Assembly: GCA_947500385.1 (NCBI GenBank)
Contig: CANMSA010000006.1
Span: 225,153 to 289,152 of the forward strand
Direction of reading: 5' to 3'
Origin: an uncultured Flavobacteriaceae bacterium
GTDB lineage: Bacteria > Bacteroidota > Bacteroidia > Flavobacteriales > Flavobacteriaceae
DNA length: 64,000 nucleotides
The position numbers and the translations under genes are program-made. Of this stretch, positions 9,081 through 18,349 are shown one piece after another; position 1 is the first letter of the stretch, and the number at the start of each line of letters is the position of its first letter. Under the pieces are notes generated by a model. That model ran no database searches, was not told the DNA's origin, and saw only the letters and a program-made list of their open reading frames with translations.

Positions 9081-9986
9081 ATGAATAAAATCTCTTATTG
9101 TTGCCTATCGCTATTGGCCCTGGTACTAACTGCATGTAACGCTAAAAAAAAGCATTCGAAAGAAGGGGAGTCCCCAGAGGTGGTGAGCCCCTATTTTGGG
9201 CAAAAACCACCCGGCCTCATACCCGAAATTTTTGCCCCTGGAACGGTATCGGTCAACGGTAGATACGAAGGTCTGGTCTCCTTTTCCCCGGAGCTGGATG
9301 AAATGTATTTCTCACCGACTGTAAACGGCCGTTCGGTCATTTATTTTTCAAAATTTGAAGACAGCAAATGGACGCTTCTTAAAAAAGCCAACTTTACGAA
9401 CGATTTGGTGCGTAATGAGTTCAGTGCCTTCGCGAGCCGTTCCGGTAAAAGAATCTATTTTTCAACCTACGACTCGGTATATCCCCTTAAAATCTGGTAT
9501 GTAAACCGATTGGCCCATTCGTGGAGCGATGCAATCCTGCTCGATTCAACGATTAACAAGGACAGTGTTGTTTTTTCAAGTGAGGCCAAGAACGGAGATC
9601 TGTTCTATATAAATTCATCCAAAAGAAAAATGTATGTTGCCCCCATCAAAAATAACAAATTTCCCGAGGGACGGGAGGTAGGAATCGCGTATGGTTCACA
9701 TGGCTTCATTTCGCCCACCCAAGATTTTATGTTGGTGGAAGCCCATAAAGAAAATGATCGCGCCAAAGACAAGGATGTATACGTCTATTTTAAACAGAAC
9801 GATGGGACGTGGTCAAAACCAATAAATCTGGGATCGCCTGTAAACTCGAATTACAGGGAAGGAAGCCCTACAATGACCCCGGACGGCAAATACTTGTTCT
9901 TCAATAGGTATGATGAAAAAAGTGGCAACCCTAACATTTATTGGGTAGATGCTCAGGTAATCGAAACGGTTCGGCCAAAACAATAG
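9081..9986 (+). CDS. PD40 (TolB-like) beta-propeller lipoprotein
   Basis: 301 residues. Lipoprotein signal with lipobox LLALVLTAC, Cys19. Blades of the PD40 family (PF07676) are visible: LVSFSPELDEMYFSP, FAFASRSGKRIYFST and SPTMTPDGKYLFFNR, a spacing consistent with a six-bladed propeller with some degenerate blades. It starts 36 bp after the hydrolase gene and is probably co-transcribed. Propellers of this kind bind ligands or act as scaffolds; here it may be a membrane-anchored partner of the two upstream hydrolases (inferred). Confidence 0.8.
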   Translation: MNKISYCCLSLLALVLTACNAKKKHSKEGESPEVVSPYFGQKPPGLIPEIFAPGTVSVNGRYEGLVSFSPELDEMYFSPTVNGRSVIYFSKFEDSKWTLLKKANFTNDLVRNEFSAFASRSGKRIYFSTYDSVYPLKIWYVNRLAHSWSDAILLDSTINKDSVVFSSEAKNGDLFYINSSKRKMYVAPIKNNKFPEGREVGIAYGSHGFISPTQDFMLVEAHKENDRAKDKDVYVYFKQNDGTWSKPINLGSPVNSNYREGSPTMTPDGKYLFFNRYDEKSGNPNIYWVDAQVIETVRPKQ

Positions 9987-10522
9987 GCTATTGATGCAAC
10001 TTCCAGAAAATGGTTTGAATTGAAATTCAATAGCGGGAATTGCCCCAAGGCTGCATTCGGGCTTGTATCGTATCGTTCAATGCTTCGATTCCCAATAGCG
10101 TACTCTTCAAGTGGGTTTAAATGTACCGTTGTTGGCTTTGGTAGTTTTTCCCGATGCCGAGGTAGGAAATCCATTGTTTTGCCGGCGTCCGATTCCAGAC
10201 TGCCCGCCACCTACCGATACAGTACATTTTTGGCACTTTTCAAATGCTTCTTCGATTGTGATGCCGTACGTCGCTACATTTGGCATCAAATAATAGATTG
10301 TCGGCCTCGTTTCTTCGTTTGGCCTTTCCTTTCATGCAACCATTTAGGATACATATTGTCTTTAAATGAGAACGATAAGCAATAGTACCAGACTGTTTTC
10401 CATAGCATGTATGGCCATTAATAGCTCCTTTCTGTAGTGCCATTGGACCTACTATAGGCTAAAAAAGACCATGCACATTGCGTTGCTCGATACGGTACTG
10501 CGTTGAATGAATTACATACAGC
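9987..10522. other. 536-bp intergenic region, no convincing gene
   Basis: Short open frames exist on both strands, most in mutually overlapping frames. On the minus strand some pieces look mildly protein-like (for example ITIEEAFEKCQKC near 10230), but frames and stops alternate, so at most this is a highly decayed gene. No terminator, promoter or repeat stands out. Confidence 0.4.
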
Positions 10523-11617
10523 ATGAATAAAACAATACTCGACTTTACGATGATTGCAAGTACACTCATTGGCTATTTTTTAAGTATCGCGCTCATTACG
10601 ACTACGTTTTATAAGAGTCGTGCCAACAACTATCTTTCGTTATCGCTCTTCTTGATTGCCAGTCTTCCTTTTTTAGAATGGGTCGGTATTGGCTCGGCCC
10701 ATGTCGTCATTAGAATTTTGGACAATATCAGATTAGATCTTTTAATTGCCGCTACTTTATTCACGTATTTTTTGTATCAAATTGAACACCCCCCTATAAA
10801 TATTCGGCGGTATAGATGGTTGTACCTTCCTTTCTTTGGCGCTGTTATTATTGAAGCATCCATGTATTGCTTTGACCTTTATGGTTCCCATGTTGATATT
10901 CTGATATGGTATACTAAGGATTTTTTGTCCATGGCTTTTAACGTGTTTTTAATTTTTTGGGGCAGACATTTAATAGGGAAGTCGAATGCGATTTCTGAAG
11001 ATAAAAAACGTTGGCTACTGCGATTAAACCTTTTTATCATAGGTATTATTAGCTTTTGGGTTTTATCTAGGGTAGAATTTTACCTGATCCATTCATTATA
11101 TACCTATTACACCTTTTGGATACTACTTTGTTTTTTGTTGTGGTGGGTATTGTATCATGGGATATTTAGACTACAGGCCATCGCACAAAAAAAGGAACTG
11201 AATGCTTACTTAGTTGCAACAAAGAATGGGACTATACAGACGATGCATTCAAAACAGCGAAAGAGCACCAATGTTTCCGAGGTAATCACACAGTTATACA
11301 GGGTAATGGAAGAAGAGGAATTATATAAAGATCCTCTTTTAAGTAGGTCGGATTTGGCAACGCGATTGGGGATGAGCGAAGGTTATTTATCACAGATCAT
11401 CAATCAAGAAATCAACAAAAGCGTAATTCAGTTTGTAAATGACTACCGAATCGAGGCAGCCAAAAAACTATTGCACACGCCGGCCTTCGATAAGTATGCA
11501 GTGGAAGCTATTGGTCTAGAAGCCGGCTTTAAATCCAAGAGTGCTTTCTACATGGTTTTTAAGTCCAATTTGGCCATGTCGCCAGGCGCCTACAGAAAGC
11601 TTCCTAGAACGTCCTGA
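10523..11617 (+). CDS. Membrane-anchored AraC-family transcriptional regulator
   Basis: 364 residues. The N-terminal half (about 1-225) is a block of about seven hydrophobic helices, followed by a linker and a C-terminal HTH_18/AraC domain (about 265-362) with DLATRLGMSEGYLSQIINQ (first helix-turn-helix) and EAGFKSKSAFYMVFK (second). This 7TM-AraC architecture is common in Flavobacteriia and suggests a one-component membrane sensor. It stands alone on the plus strand, about 100 bp upstream of a lipoprotein hydrolase gene that may be its target (inferred from position). Confidence 0.87.
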   Translation: MNKTILDFTMIASTLIGYFLSIALITTTFYKSRANNYLSLSLFLIASLPFLEWVGIGSAHVVIRILDNIRLDLLIAATLFTYFLYQIEHPPINIRRYRWLYLPFFGAVIIEASMYCFDLYGSHVDILIWYTKDFLSMAFNVFLIFWGRHLIGKSNAISEDKKRWLLRLNLFIIGIISFWVLSRVEFYLIHSLYTYYTFWILLCFLLWWVLYHGIFRLQAIAQKKELNAYLVATKNGTIQTMHSKQRKSTNVSEVITQLYRVMEEEELYKDPLLSRSDLATRLGMSEGYLSQIINQEINKSVIQFVNDYRIEAAKKLLHTPAFDKYAVEAIGLEAGFKSKSAFYMVFKSNLAMSPGAYRKLPRTS

Positions 11618-11720
11618 TTCGTATAACCTCCCTGTTTTAGCACTTCTTCAAAGCTAAATTTAATGGATTTTTTTGGTGGCAACGATACTTTTACATCGAT
11701 AAATCAAAAATAAAATATCA

Positions 11721-12644
11721 ATGAAAAAAGTATTCTTACAAATGACAAATTCGAAACGTTTTTACTTCTTTATTACTACCATGCTGAGTGTATTTCTTGC
11801 AATTGTAGCGAGCTCCTGTTCCAACGATGATAATCAACCTCCTATAAAGGAGGAAGAACCTACAGTAGCTATTACGGAAATTGCGGAAGAGATCAAAGAG
11901 TTGATCTATTTCCAAGGGGATGAAAAAGCCCCCACGGTACTGATTACCGTACCGGGCGGCCCAAGTACGGCATTCGCTACCGAAGTAGTAGACGAACTTT
12001 TCCCAGTTCTTGATCCAAAGCAAATTTTAACGGTAACCGTACATCAGGCGCAAACCCTGGATTCTACTATCGTAAAAGGCACTGATATCACCTTCGACCA
12101 AGCGGTTGGTTTTAACACAGAAAGTATAGATATGCTTGGTAAGGTGACTTCGTATTTCAAAGCGCAGGACAGAACCGTATATATTGCAGGCTTTTCATTT
12201 GGCGCCTTTGTTACACAAGACTTGATCGCAAAAAAAGGAATTGATAGTGCGGATAAATATCTAATCATCACGGGGAGATTGGATATGAATGACGCTATTT
12301 GGCAAGGGGCTGCCGAAGGAAGAAGTGGATTTTTCGAAAACGGTGTTACTCCCATTGTGGATGCCGACCCCGATCCGAGCGTTAAAGAAAGAAATCTGAA
12401 TAGAATCGGTGCCGGATTTTTAATGAACCGATATACACAGCTTTACACGACCATTTCCGACTTATCAAACCTCACGTACATTTATGGGGAAACCGATCAA
12501 GCTGTGGGGAGTCTTACGGATAATGAAGTTGCCTTTTTACAATCTAAAAACGCGCACATACTTTCTGGAAGAGGGGGACATGATGAACCCTTTGTTGATT
12601 TTTATAAAAAGGGCTTTGAAGAGGCCTTCGGAATTGAATTGTAA
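11721..12644 (+). CDS. Alpha/beta-hydrolase-fold lipoprotein
   Basis: 307 residues. Long N-terminal signal (hydrophobic about 14-31) ending in the lipobox VASSC, Cys33, followed by SNDDN, acidic residues like the Bacteroidota surface lipoprotein export signal. The hydrolase fold is shown by TVLITVPGGPS (oxyanion strand), GFSFGAF with nucleophile Ser159, YGETDQAVG (acid) and GRGGHDEPF (His). I see no close assignment to a known enzyme; it is probably a surface-exposed esterase or peptidase. A second ATG (the M in LQMTN) is a possible start but gives the same lipoprotein. Confidence 0.72.
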   Translation: MKKVFLQMTNSKRFYFFITTMLSVFLAIVASSCSNDDNQPPIKEEEPTVAITEIAEEIKELIYFQGDEKAPTVLITVPGGPSTAFATEVVDELFPVLDPKQILTVTVHQAQTLDSTIVKGTDITFDQAVGFNTESIDMLGKVTSYFKAQDRTVYIAGFSFGAFVTQDLIAKKGIDSADKYLIITGRLDMNDAIWQGAAEGRSGFFENGVTPIVDADPDPSVKERNLNRIGAGFLMNRYTQLYTTISDLSNLTYIYGETDQAVGSLTDNEVAFLQSKNAHILSGRGGHDEPFVDFYKKGFEEAFGIEL

Positions 12645-12838
12645 TGGTAAACGACCTCAGGGTCTTCGTCCACTGAAATGGCCATATGAAGGTGCGACAA
12701 GCTAATGAGGCATTAATAGAAAATTCAAGGTTGATTTCGACGCCTTGGTTCGCCATATGGCTACATGAAGGCGGCCAAGCGTCTAAGTATTTTAAATCTC
12801 GATTATCGAGTAAATAGGAAAGCCATAATTTAAAAAAC

Positions 12839-13453
12839 ATGAAAAGACACATAATAATTTTGCTGCTTTGCAGTGCATTACAATTACAAGCGCAAGGCGG
12901 GGCCGACGGGACTGCCTTTTTAGATCGGACCGAATTCAAAGTAGGCTATTCTGGTACTATTTTCTGGAGCAACGGCATTGCCGTTGGAGCCGAATATCTC
13001 TGGAAAGAATTCAAAAAGACAAAGGAAAGAAGAAATGCCCAACGTACGAACACGCATCAATTTCTTTTTAATGGAAACCTGGGCTTTGCAACTAATTTTG
13101 CTTCCAAAACCGATACCGGGGGTTTTACAAATTTTGGGGTCACTTGGAGACGAACCAATAAAAAAGGAAAGCAGTTTAGTATCGATTTAAATCCACTTGG
13201 GTATTACCGCTCATTTTTGCCTGAGACGTATCGCGTGAACGGAGACAATGTAGATCGGGTGTCCTTTCCGGGACGCGGATACTATAGTCCTTCCTTATCG
13301 GTAGGGATTGGCAAACAACGCAAAGGAAAATTTCGCTCTGGCAGTTATTTTAATATCACTTATAGTCCACGCTTTAACTACAATGCGCGTACGCTCCCAA
13401 CATTTTCAATTCAATATGGTTTCCGATTTAATTTTAAAAACAAAAAACAATGA
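12839..13453 (+). CDS. Small exported, probable outer-membrane beta-barrel protein
   Basis: 204 residues with a clear signal peptide (cleavage after LQLQA). The mature part alternates hydrophobic and polar residues and is rich in aromatic and Gly residues (NGIAVGAEYLW, FTNFGVTWRR, IQYGFRFNF), ending in an aromatic strand as outer-membrane barrels do. No family name recognised. The stop overlaps the ATG of the downstream hydrolase (ATGA at 13450-13453), so the two are translationally coupled and probably act together at the outer membrane. Confidence 0.6.
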   Translation: MKRHIIILLLCSALQLQAQGGADGTAFLDRTEFKVGYSGTIFWSNGIAVGAEYLWKEFKKTKERRNAQRTNTHQFLFNGNLGFATNFASKTDTGGFTNFGVTWRRTNKKGKQFSIDLNPLGYYRSFLPETYRVNGDNVDRVSFPGRGYYSPSLSVGIGKQRKGKFRSGSYFNITYSPRFNYNARTLPTFSIQYGFRFNFKNKKQ

Positions 13454-14502
13454 AGCAGTTTAGTACATTCTCCTTAAAAATAGTATTCATCGTTAGTATA
13501 GTGTGGTTCGTAAATGCCTGTTCAGACGATTTCGAACTTAACAACTTAGATGAAACGCTGTTTGTGCGACATAAAAATGCGGACATGCCTGCTTATATAA
13601 GAGGCAATAGCAGCGAAAAGGTGTTTTTAATTACCCTGCATGGTGGTCCAGGAGGTACGGGATTAGGATTCACGGGAAAAGCGTTCGAAGCTATAGAAGA
13701 TGCGTATGGTGTTGTATATTTTGACCAACGCGGATCTGGAAATTCACAAGGGCATTATGATGAAGACGACATAAGCATAGATCTTATGGCAGAGGACGTA
13801 TTGGCCCTTGTAAAGGTGCTAAAACGAAAATTTGGGGACGATTCTCGTTTCTTTTTATTGGGAGGCAGCTGGGGAGGAACATTGGGAACCGCTACCTTGC
13901 TAAAAGATCAAAGTAATTTTAAGGGGTGGATAGAAGTAGATGGCGCAAACAATCCGGCCGGGCTATATGATCTTTATTTAGAAACATTTCCGACAACTGC
14001 AAACACCCAAATAGCACTGGGGAACAGTGTCGATTTTTGGGAAGCTGTTTTAGCGCTAGTTGCCCAAGTAGATCCGGTAAATAATTTGGACGATTTCTTA
14101 ACGCTAAACGGAAAAGCCTTTGAGGCTGAAGAAAAATTGTTTGAAGATGGCTTTATAGCTTCTGTTGAAAATGGTATAGGAGGTAATGAAACATTTTTTG
14201 TATATAATTTTTTAACTAAGGCGTGGAATAGCGGTAAAATACAATCAATATTCGATGATCAAGGGCTATTTCAAACAGTGGACTTTACCAGTCAACTATC
14301 AGAAATAAGAATACCATCCTTGTTTATATCCGGAAAATACGACATGGTGGTGCCCATTGCTTCTGCCCAAACTGCCTTTGATGCCATAGGATCAACATCC
14401 AAGGAATTACGCATATTTGAAAGATCAGGTCACGGTCCTATGTTCACCGAACCCGACCTTTTTGCAAATACGGTCATCGAATTTATGAATACACACAAGT
14501 AG
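13450..14502 (+). CDS. Lipoprotein alpha/beta-hydrolase, prolyl-iminopeptidase-like
   Basis: 350 residues. Lipobox FVNAC (Cys24) is followed by SDDFE, a close match to surface lipoprotein export signals reported in Flavobacteria. The S33-type peptidase/hydrolase motifs are clear: LHGGPGG, FDQRGSGNSQG, GGSWGG with nucleophile Ser140, SGKYDMVVP (Asp) and RSGHGPMF (His). The HGGPGG and GGSWGG pair is typical of proline iminopeptidases, but many such proteins hydrolyse other esters or amides. Coupled to the upstream barrel-like gene by a 4-bp overlap. Confidence 0.82.
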   Translation: MKQFSTFSLKIVFIVSIVWFVNACSDDFELNNLDETLFVRHKNADMPAYIRGNSSEKVFLITLHGGPGGTGLGFTGKAFEAIEDAYGVVYFDQRGSGNSQGHYDEDDISIDLMAEDVLALVKVLKRKFGDDSRFFLLGGSWGGTLGTATLLKDQSNFKGWIEVDGANNPAGLYDLYLETFPTTANTQIALGNSVDFWEAVLALVAQVDPVNNLDDFLTLNGKAFEAEEKLFEDGFIASVENGIGGNETFFVYNFLTKAWNSGKIQSIFDDQGLFQTVDFTSQLSEIRIPSLFISGKYDMVVPIASAQTAFDAIGSTSKELRIFERSGHGPMFTEPDLFANTVIEFMNTHK

Positions 14503-14573
14503 TTTCTATACATTCATAGTAACTTCTAAGCGCTCCTAGTACCGTGATTAGGTAGCATAGGAATCGTATCATT

Positions 14574-14615
14574 TGCCAGTATACCTCTTACAAGTCATTA
14601 GGAGGTGTGCTGGCA
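14574..14615 (+). terminator. Inverted repeat between convergent genes, possible terminator
   Basis: TGCCAG at 14574 pairs with CTGGCA ending at 14615, and the inner ACCTC pairs with GAGGT, giving a hairpin of about 12 bp with few mismatches between the hydrolase gene and the convergent LysR gene. There is no U-tract on either side, so termination would not be classically intrinsic. Confidence 0.3.
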
Positions 14616-14765
14616 AAGTCGTTCTGGTCGTTTCTTCTTTGCAACGACCCATTGCATACAAAATTCCAAGTCCTCATAATTGAAATGTTGATGGTTTCCT
14701 AAAAAGTGCTTTCTCATAACGGAGGGAGCATTATTTTTATGCGGTGATAGGACCGAAATAAAGTG

Positions 14766-15653
14766 TTATTGTAAAAAGTCTTCCTGAAAGCTAACGATAA
14801 AATCATGGATGTACTTTTTGTTCCTATGCTCCTTTTTTACGATCAAATAATGTGTGCGCAACAACCCATTTTTTCCAATTTGTTTAAAGACCAGCTCCTT
14901 TGACAACTTAAAAGGTGCCAATTGCCACTTTGGAGCACACATTACCCCCATATTGGCAACTAGCATTGACAAGGTAATTTCGGTAAAGGGTATGGCTGTT
15001 ATTTTATAGGGATGTATTTTGTTTGGCTTTAGAAATTGTTCGTAAACGGCCACCCCCTCTAAGGGAAATGAGTTGATCAATAGGTGGATATCCGAAAAAT
15101 GACTTGCTTCTAAAAAATCCAAGCCGTTGAGCGGGTTTTCTTGATGGATCACCGCAAAAATCTCATCTTCAAAAACGCGTATGCTTTCCAATTCGTCCGA
15201 GACCGGTTTCGAGGTCACAATCGCAATATCTAGTTCACCTGAGAATACTTGTGAAATGGTTTGATGTGTGGCCCCAAGAGTGATATCGATATCCATTTCC
15301 GGGTAAAGGATCCCCATTTTTTGGATAAAAGACGGGATGGAATGAAAAAATGACTGACACTCCGCACTGAGCTTAATAGTTCCTTTTGAGCCTTCCTGTA
15401 TATTCCGTATGTTGCGAAAGCCTTCATCAATAGAGCTAAATAGGGTATTGGCCAGGTTATAAAGTTCCGTGCCTTCAACGGTAAGATTCCATTTATTTCT
15501 ACTTCTTTGAAAAACTTTAAAGCCCAAACGTTCTTCTAAATCCTTTAATTGATGACTTAAGGCCGATTGTGTTAAGAATAAACGTTCCGAGGAATGCGCA
15601 AGGCTTCCTTCCTCGGCAATTGTTTTAATAAGTCTAAAGTACTTTAACTCCAT
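14766..15653 (-). CDS. LysR-family transcriptional regulator
   Basis: 295 residues, the standard LysR length. The N-terminal winged helix-turn-helix (about 1-60) contains FRLIKTIAEEGSLAHSSERLFLTQSALSHQLKDLEERLG, given here as residues 5-43, with the family's typical SALSHQLKDLE recognition helix. The periplasmic-binding-like effector domain follows (about 90-290), with LGATHQTISQVFSGELDIAIV. It is divergent from the LamG-domain gene at 15896, with 242 bp between, a classic arrangement for LysR control of the neighbour. Effector unknown. Confidence 0.9.
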   Translation of the reverse strand: MELKYFRLIKTIAEEGSLAHSSERLFLTQSALSHQLKDLEERLGFKVFQRSRNKWNLTVEGTELYNLANTLFSSIDEGFRNIRNIQEGSKGTIKLSAECQSFFHSIPSFIQKMGILYPEMDIDITLGATHQTISQVFSGELDIAIVTSKPVSDELESIRVFEDEIFAVIHQENPLNGLDFLEASHFSDIHLLINSFPLEGVAVYEQFLKPNKIHPYKITAIPFTEITLSMLVANMGVMCAPKWQLAPFKLSKELVFKQIGKNGLLRTHYLIVKKEHRNKKYIHDFIVSFQEDFLQ

Positions 15654-15895
15654 ACTTCAAAGATACAATGCATTCATTGTCACGCTAGTTGAAATTATTT
15701 CAAACAGGATGCTGTTTATCTCCATTTCAAAGCTTTGAATGCCTATCATATTAGTGCATCTTTACAAAAATTAAAACTTGTATTAAGCGATAGCAAGCGT
15801 TATTGCGGCTAGAATTATTTTGAATATTGTAGGCGTTAAACCGATTTTTTTAATTCTACCGAAAAATATTAAAAAACTTCTTAATCCAAAATCAT

Positions 15896-16780
15896 ATGGA
15901 AAATATAAAGGTTCCAAAACTTTTAGTCCTTGCCGGAGTAGTTGTTTTTATCTTTCCCATCCTATCTTTTTCACAAGAGACCCGATTAAGGGATCACCTC
16001 CTTTTTTATAGTTCTTTCGATGAAAAACCCACAGCCGACATCGCCACTGGTGATGCGATGATCTACACCGCCGAAAACTATAAAAAAGCTACCCATGCTA
16101 AAACAGGTTTGCACGACCCCAATGTTGTGCTCGCCAAAAATAAAGGGCTTATGGGAGATGCGCTTCACTTCAAAGAGGCAAAAACATCGGCGATTTTTTA
16201 CAAGGCCTTTGAAAATGTCGGGTATAGCGATACCGCTTGGAGTGGTACCATCTCATTTTGGTTGCGATTAGACCCGGACAAGGAACTTGCGCCCCATTAT
16301 TGCGACCCTATCTGTATTACGGATTCTAAATGGAGCGACGCCGGGTTATGGGTAGATTTTACCGATCATAAACCAAGAAGGTTTAGAATGGGGGCGATGG
16401 GAGATATCGCCATATGGGATCCCAACGATGACAGCGATGAAGCGGATTGGAACAAACGCACGGTTACCGTGAACCTTTCGCCATTTGGAGCTGCTAGATG
16501 GACACATGTTGCTATTGTTTTTTCTCAATTGAATACGAAAACAGCAGCTGAAGTTCGGTTATATTTAGATGGTGCGTTTCAAGGCGCTATCAAGGATATT
16601 AATGATCCGTTCACGTGGGAGGCAAAAAATGGAAAAATGATGCTAGGACTAGGATATATTGGCTTTATGGATGAGCTTTCGGTTTTTGACAAGCCCTTAA
16701 ATGCTGAGGAAGTGAACACTGTTTTTGAGTTGAAAAAAGGGATAAAAACCTTGTTAGGCCCATCATACCAAAGGCATTAA
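15896..16780 (+). CDS. Exported LamG/concanavalin-like lectin domain protein
   Basis: 294 residues with a signal peptide (cleavage after ILSFS). Residues about 30-280 form a LamG-like jelly roll: LLFYSSFDE at the start, GTISFWLRLDPD, ARWTHVAIVFSQ, VRLYLDGAFQGAI and IGFMDELSVFDKPL, all typical of LamG_3 (PF13385). No catalytic domain is attached. Similar proteins in Bacteroidota accompany polysaccharide or sulfatase loci. It is divergent from a LysR gene, which may regulate it (inferred). Confidence 0.8.
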   Translation: MENIKVPKLLVLAGVVVFIFPILSFSQETRLRDHLLFYSSFDEKPTADIATGDAMIYTAENYKKATHAKTGLHDPNVVLAKNKGLMGDALHFKEAKTSAIFYKAFENVGYSDTAWSGTISFWLRLDPDKELAPHYCDPICITDSKWSDAGLWVDFTDHKPRRFRMGAMGDIAIWDPNDDSDEADWNKRTVTVNLSPFGAARWTHVAIVFSQLNTKTAAEVRLYLDGAFQGAIKDINDPFTWEAKNGKMMLGLGYIGFMDELSVFDKPLNAEEVNTVFELKKGIKTLLGPSYQRH

Positions 16781-17251
16781 AATTCAACAAAACCAATCGA
16801 ATCTAATACAACTCTGGTGCAGACGGTATCGATAGCATATACTATGAAAGACAAATGGCTTCCTTCGATTACCGCACACCGCTTTCTTTTCAATAACCGC
16901 TCTCAATAATTGCGAGACCCGCAAAGACGGTTCATGCGCAGCGATGGGCAGCCCCAACCAGGGTAATGCCACTTATATGGCAGGTGATAATAGTGTAACA
17001 GGATAACGGTTCAAAAACCTATTACGACGCTTCAACATATACTGATTCCATTTTTATGTCAACCACACGATATTTGAATCGCTAACAATCGCTCCTTTTT
17101 TGGTTTGCATGCCGCACAAATAATTCCGTTATTCGCTACCATGCAAGCTAAGAAATGTCGGGATTGCGGCAGTTCTTTTTATGCTCGTATTTGCTTTGTG
17201 AATGGTATGTACGTGTTCCAAGTGAAATTAGGTTCTTAAAAACCAATACTT
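16781..17251. other. 471-bp intergenic region with coding-like fragments
   Basis: Upstream of the LytS/LytR pair 2. The first 225 bp hold two short coding-like segments in different frames (listed as a pseudogene at 16807-17006). The remaining 240 bp show no feature I can name beyond being the promoter region of the kinase gene. Confidence 0.45.
16807..17006 (+). pseudogene. Possible frameshifted gene relic
   Basis: Two consecutive plus-strand segments read like protein in different frames: 16807-16896 (contains NSGADGIDSIYYERQMASF, then TAA) and, shifted by one frame, up to 17006 (contains DGSCAAMGSPNQGNATYM, then TAA). The composition resembles the end of a secreted protein. It may be the remnant of a gene deleted between the LamG gene and the LytS/LytR pair. 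Family not recognised. Confidence 0.28.
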
Positions 17252-18349
17252 ATGCCGTTATTCAACAAAAAGAGACGTGTACAATATTTAGGATTTGATG
17301 ATTTTTGGTATTGCACCCTTGGCATTCTAGCGTTGAGTGTGATAACGAACTATCTTTTTAATACGTCATTTGAACAAAAATCTTGGGAATTGGCCCTTAT
17401 TTCATGGAGTGTCGCCCTGGTCTTTACTATTTGCGATTGGCTGAGCATACGAAGTATCCTTATCTATTTACGGATAAAATTTCCCGATTTTAAAGATGAC
17501 AAAAAGCGTATTGGCATCCTTTTGTTGGGGATTGTTGGTACCATTGTATTGGTCGATTTTTTGGTGGGTTGGTTAGCTAGTAGTTTGATCAATTTATTGA
17601 CAGATTACAATGCCAGCCATATTACAAGGTTAAAGGAACTGCTTCCTATTACCATCATTACGGTGATGGTGATGGCCATTTATGAGGTCATCTATTCCTA
17701 TGCACGCTTAAAAAAATCGATACGGGAAGAGGAGCAGACCAAACAGGTAATGATACAGGCACAGTTAGATACCTTGAGAAACCAGGCACAACCGCATTTT
17801 TTGTTCAACAGCTTAAATACCCTACGCGATATTATAGATCAGGACACCAAGGAAGATGCGAAAGATTTTGTAGATAATTTGGCAGGGGTATATCGTTTTA
17901 TTATCGAATCGGGGAATACCAATCTAATTCGGTTAGGGGAGGAGCTAAAATTCGCCAAAGCCTATATACATGTACAATCTGAAAGATTTGGTGAGAACTT
18001 GCAACTGCACTGGAATATTCCCAAAGAGCAACATACGGCCATGATCGTCCCCATGAGCATACAACTTTTACTGGAAAATGCCATTAAACATAATGTGGTC
18101 TCCAAGACCAAGCCTTTGATAATAACGGTAGCAGGGGAGGGCGATACCGTGGTAGTGCGCAACAGAATACAACCAAAATCGACCCAAACACCCTCTACAA
18201 AAATCGGCCTAAAGAATATTGAAAAACGGTATCAACTTATTTCCAATAAAATGCCGATGATCCATACCGATGATGGGCACTTTACCGTAACCCTTCCCTT
18301 ATTAAAAAAAGCAGAACAAAATGCAACCCATGAAAATAGTAATCGTTGA
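17252..18349 (+). CDS. LytS-type sensor histidine kinase (pair 2)
   Basis: 365 residues. Four transmembrane helices (about 20-40, 47-68, 88-112, 130-150), then a short coiled linker and the His_kinase domain with QPHFLFNSLN (His182) and LLENAIKHN in the ATPase region. No large extracellular domain, so the signal is probably sensed in the membrane. Its 3' end overlaps the response regulator gene by 29 bp, so the two are coupled. Downstream lie an S41 peptidase and a hydrolase on the same strand, likely outputs of the system (inferred). Confidence 0.9.
   Translation: MPLFNKKRRVQYLGFDDFWYCTLGILALSVITNYLFNTSFEQKSWELALISWSVALVFTICDWLSIRSILIYLRIKFPDFKDDKKRIGILLLGIVGTIVLVDFLVGWLASSLINLLTDYNASHITRLKELLPITIITVMVMAIYEVIYSYARLKKSIREEEQTKQVMIQAQLDTLRNQAQPHFLFNSLNTLRDIIDQDTKEDAKDFVDNLAGVYRFIIESGNTNLIRLGEELKFAKAYIHVQSERFGENLQLHWNIPKEQHTAMIVPMSIQLLLENAIKHNVVSKTKPLIITVAGEGDTVVVRNRIQPKSTQTPSTKIGLKNIEKRYQLISNKMPMIHTDDGHFTVTLPLLKKAEQNATHENSNR

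Noticed and set aside
10107..10293. Overlapping 60-codon ORFs on both strands
   Set aside because: Neither shows a domain, start signal or operon context; both occur in a gap with shifting frames, so at best a very decayed gene.
12738..12783. Inverted repeat GACGCCTTGG / CCAAGCGTC as a riboswitch
   Set aside because: Only a short imperfect stem; no known riboswitch features and no suitable downstream metabolic gene.
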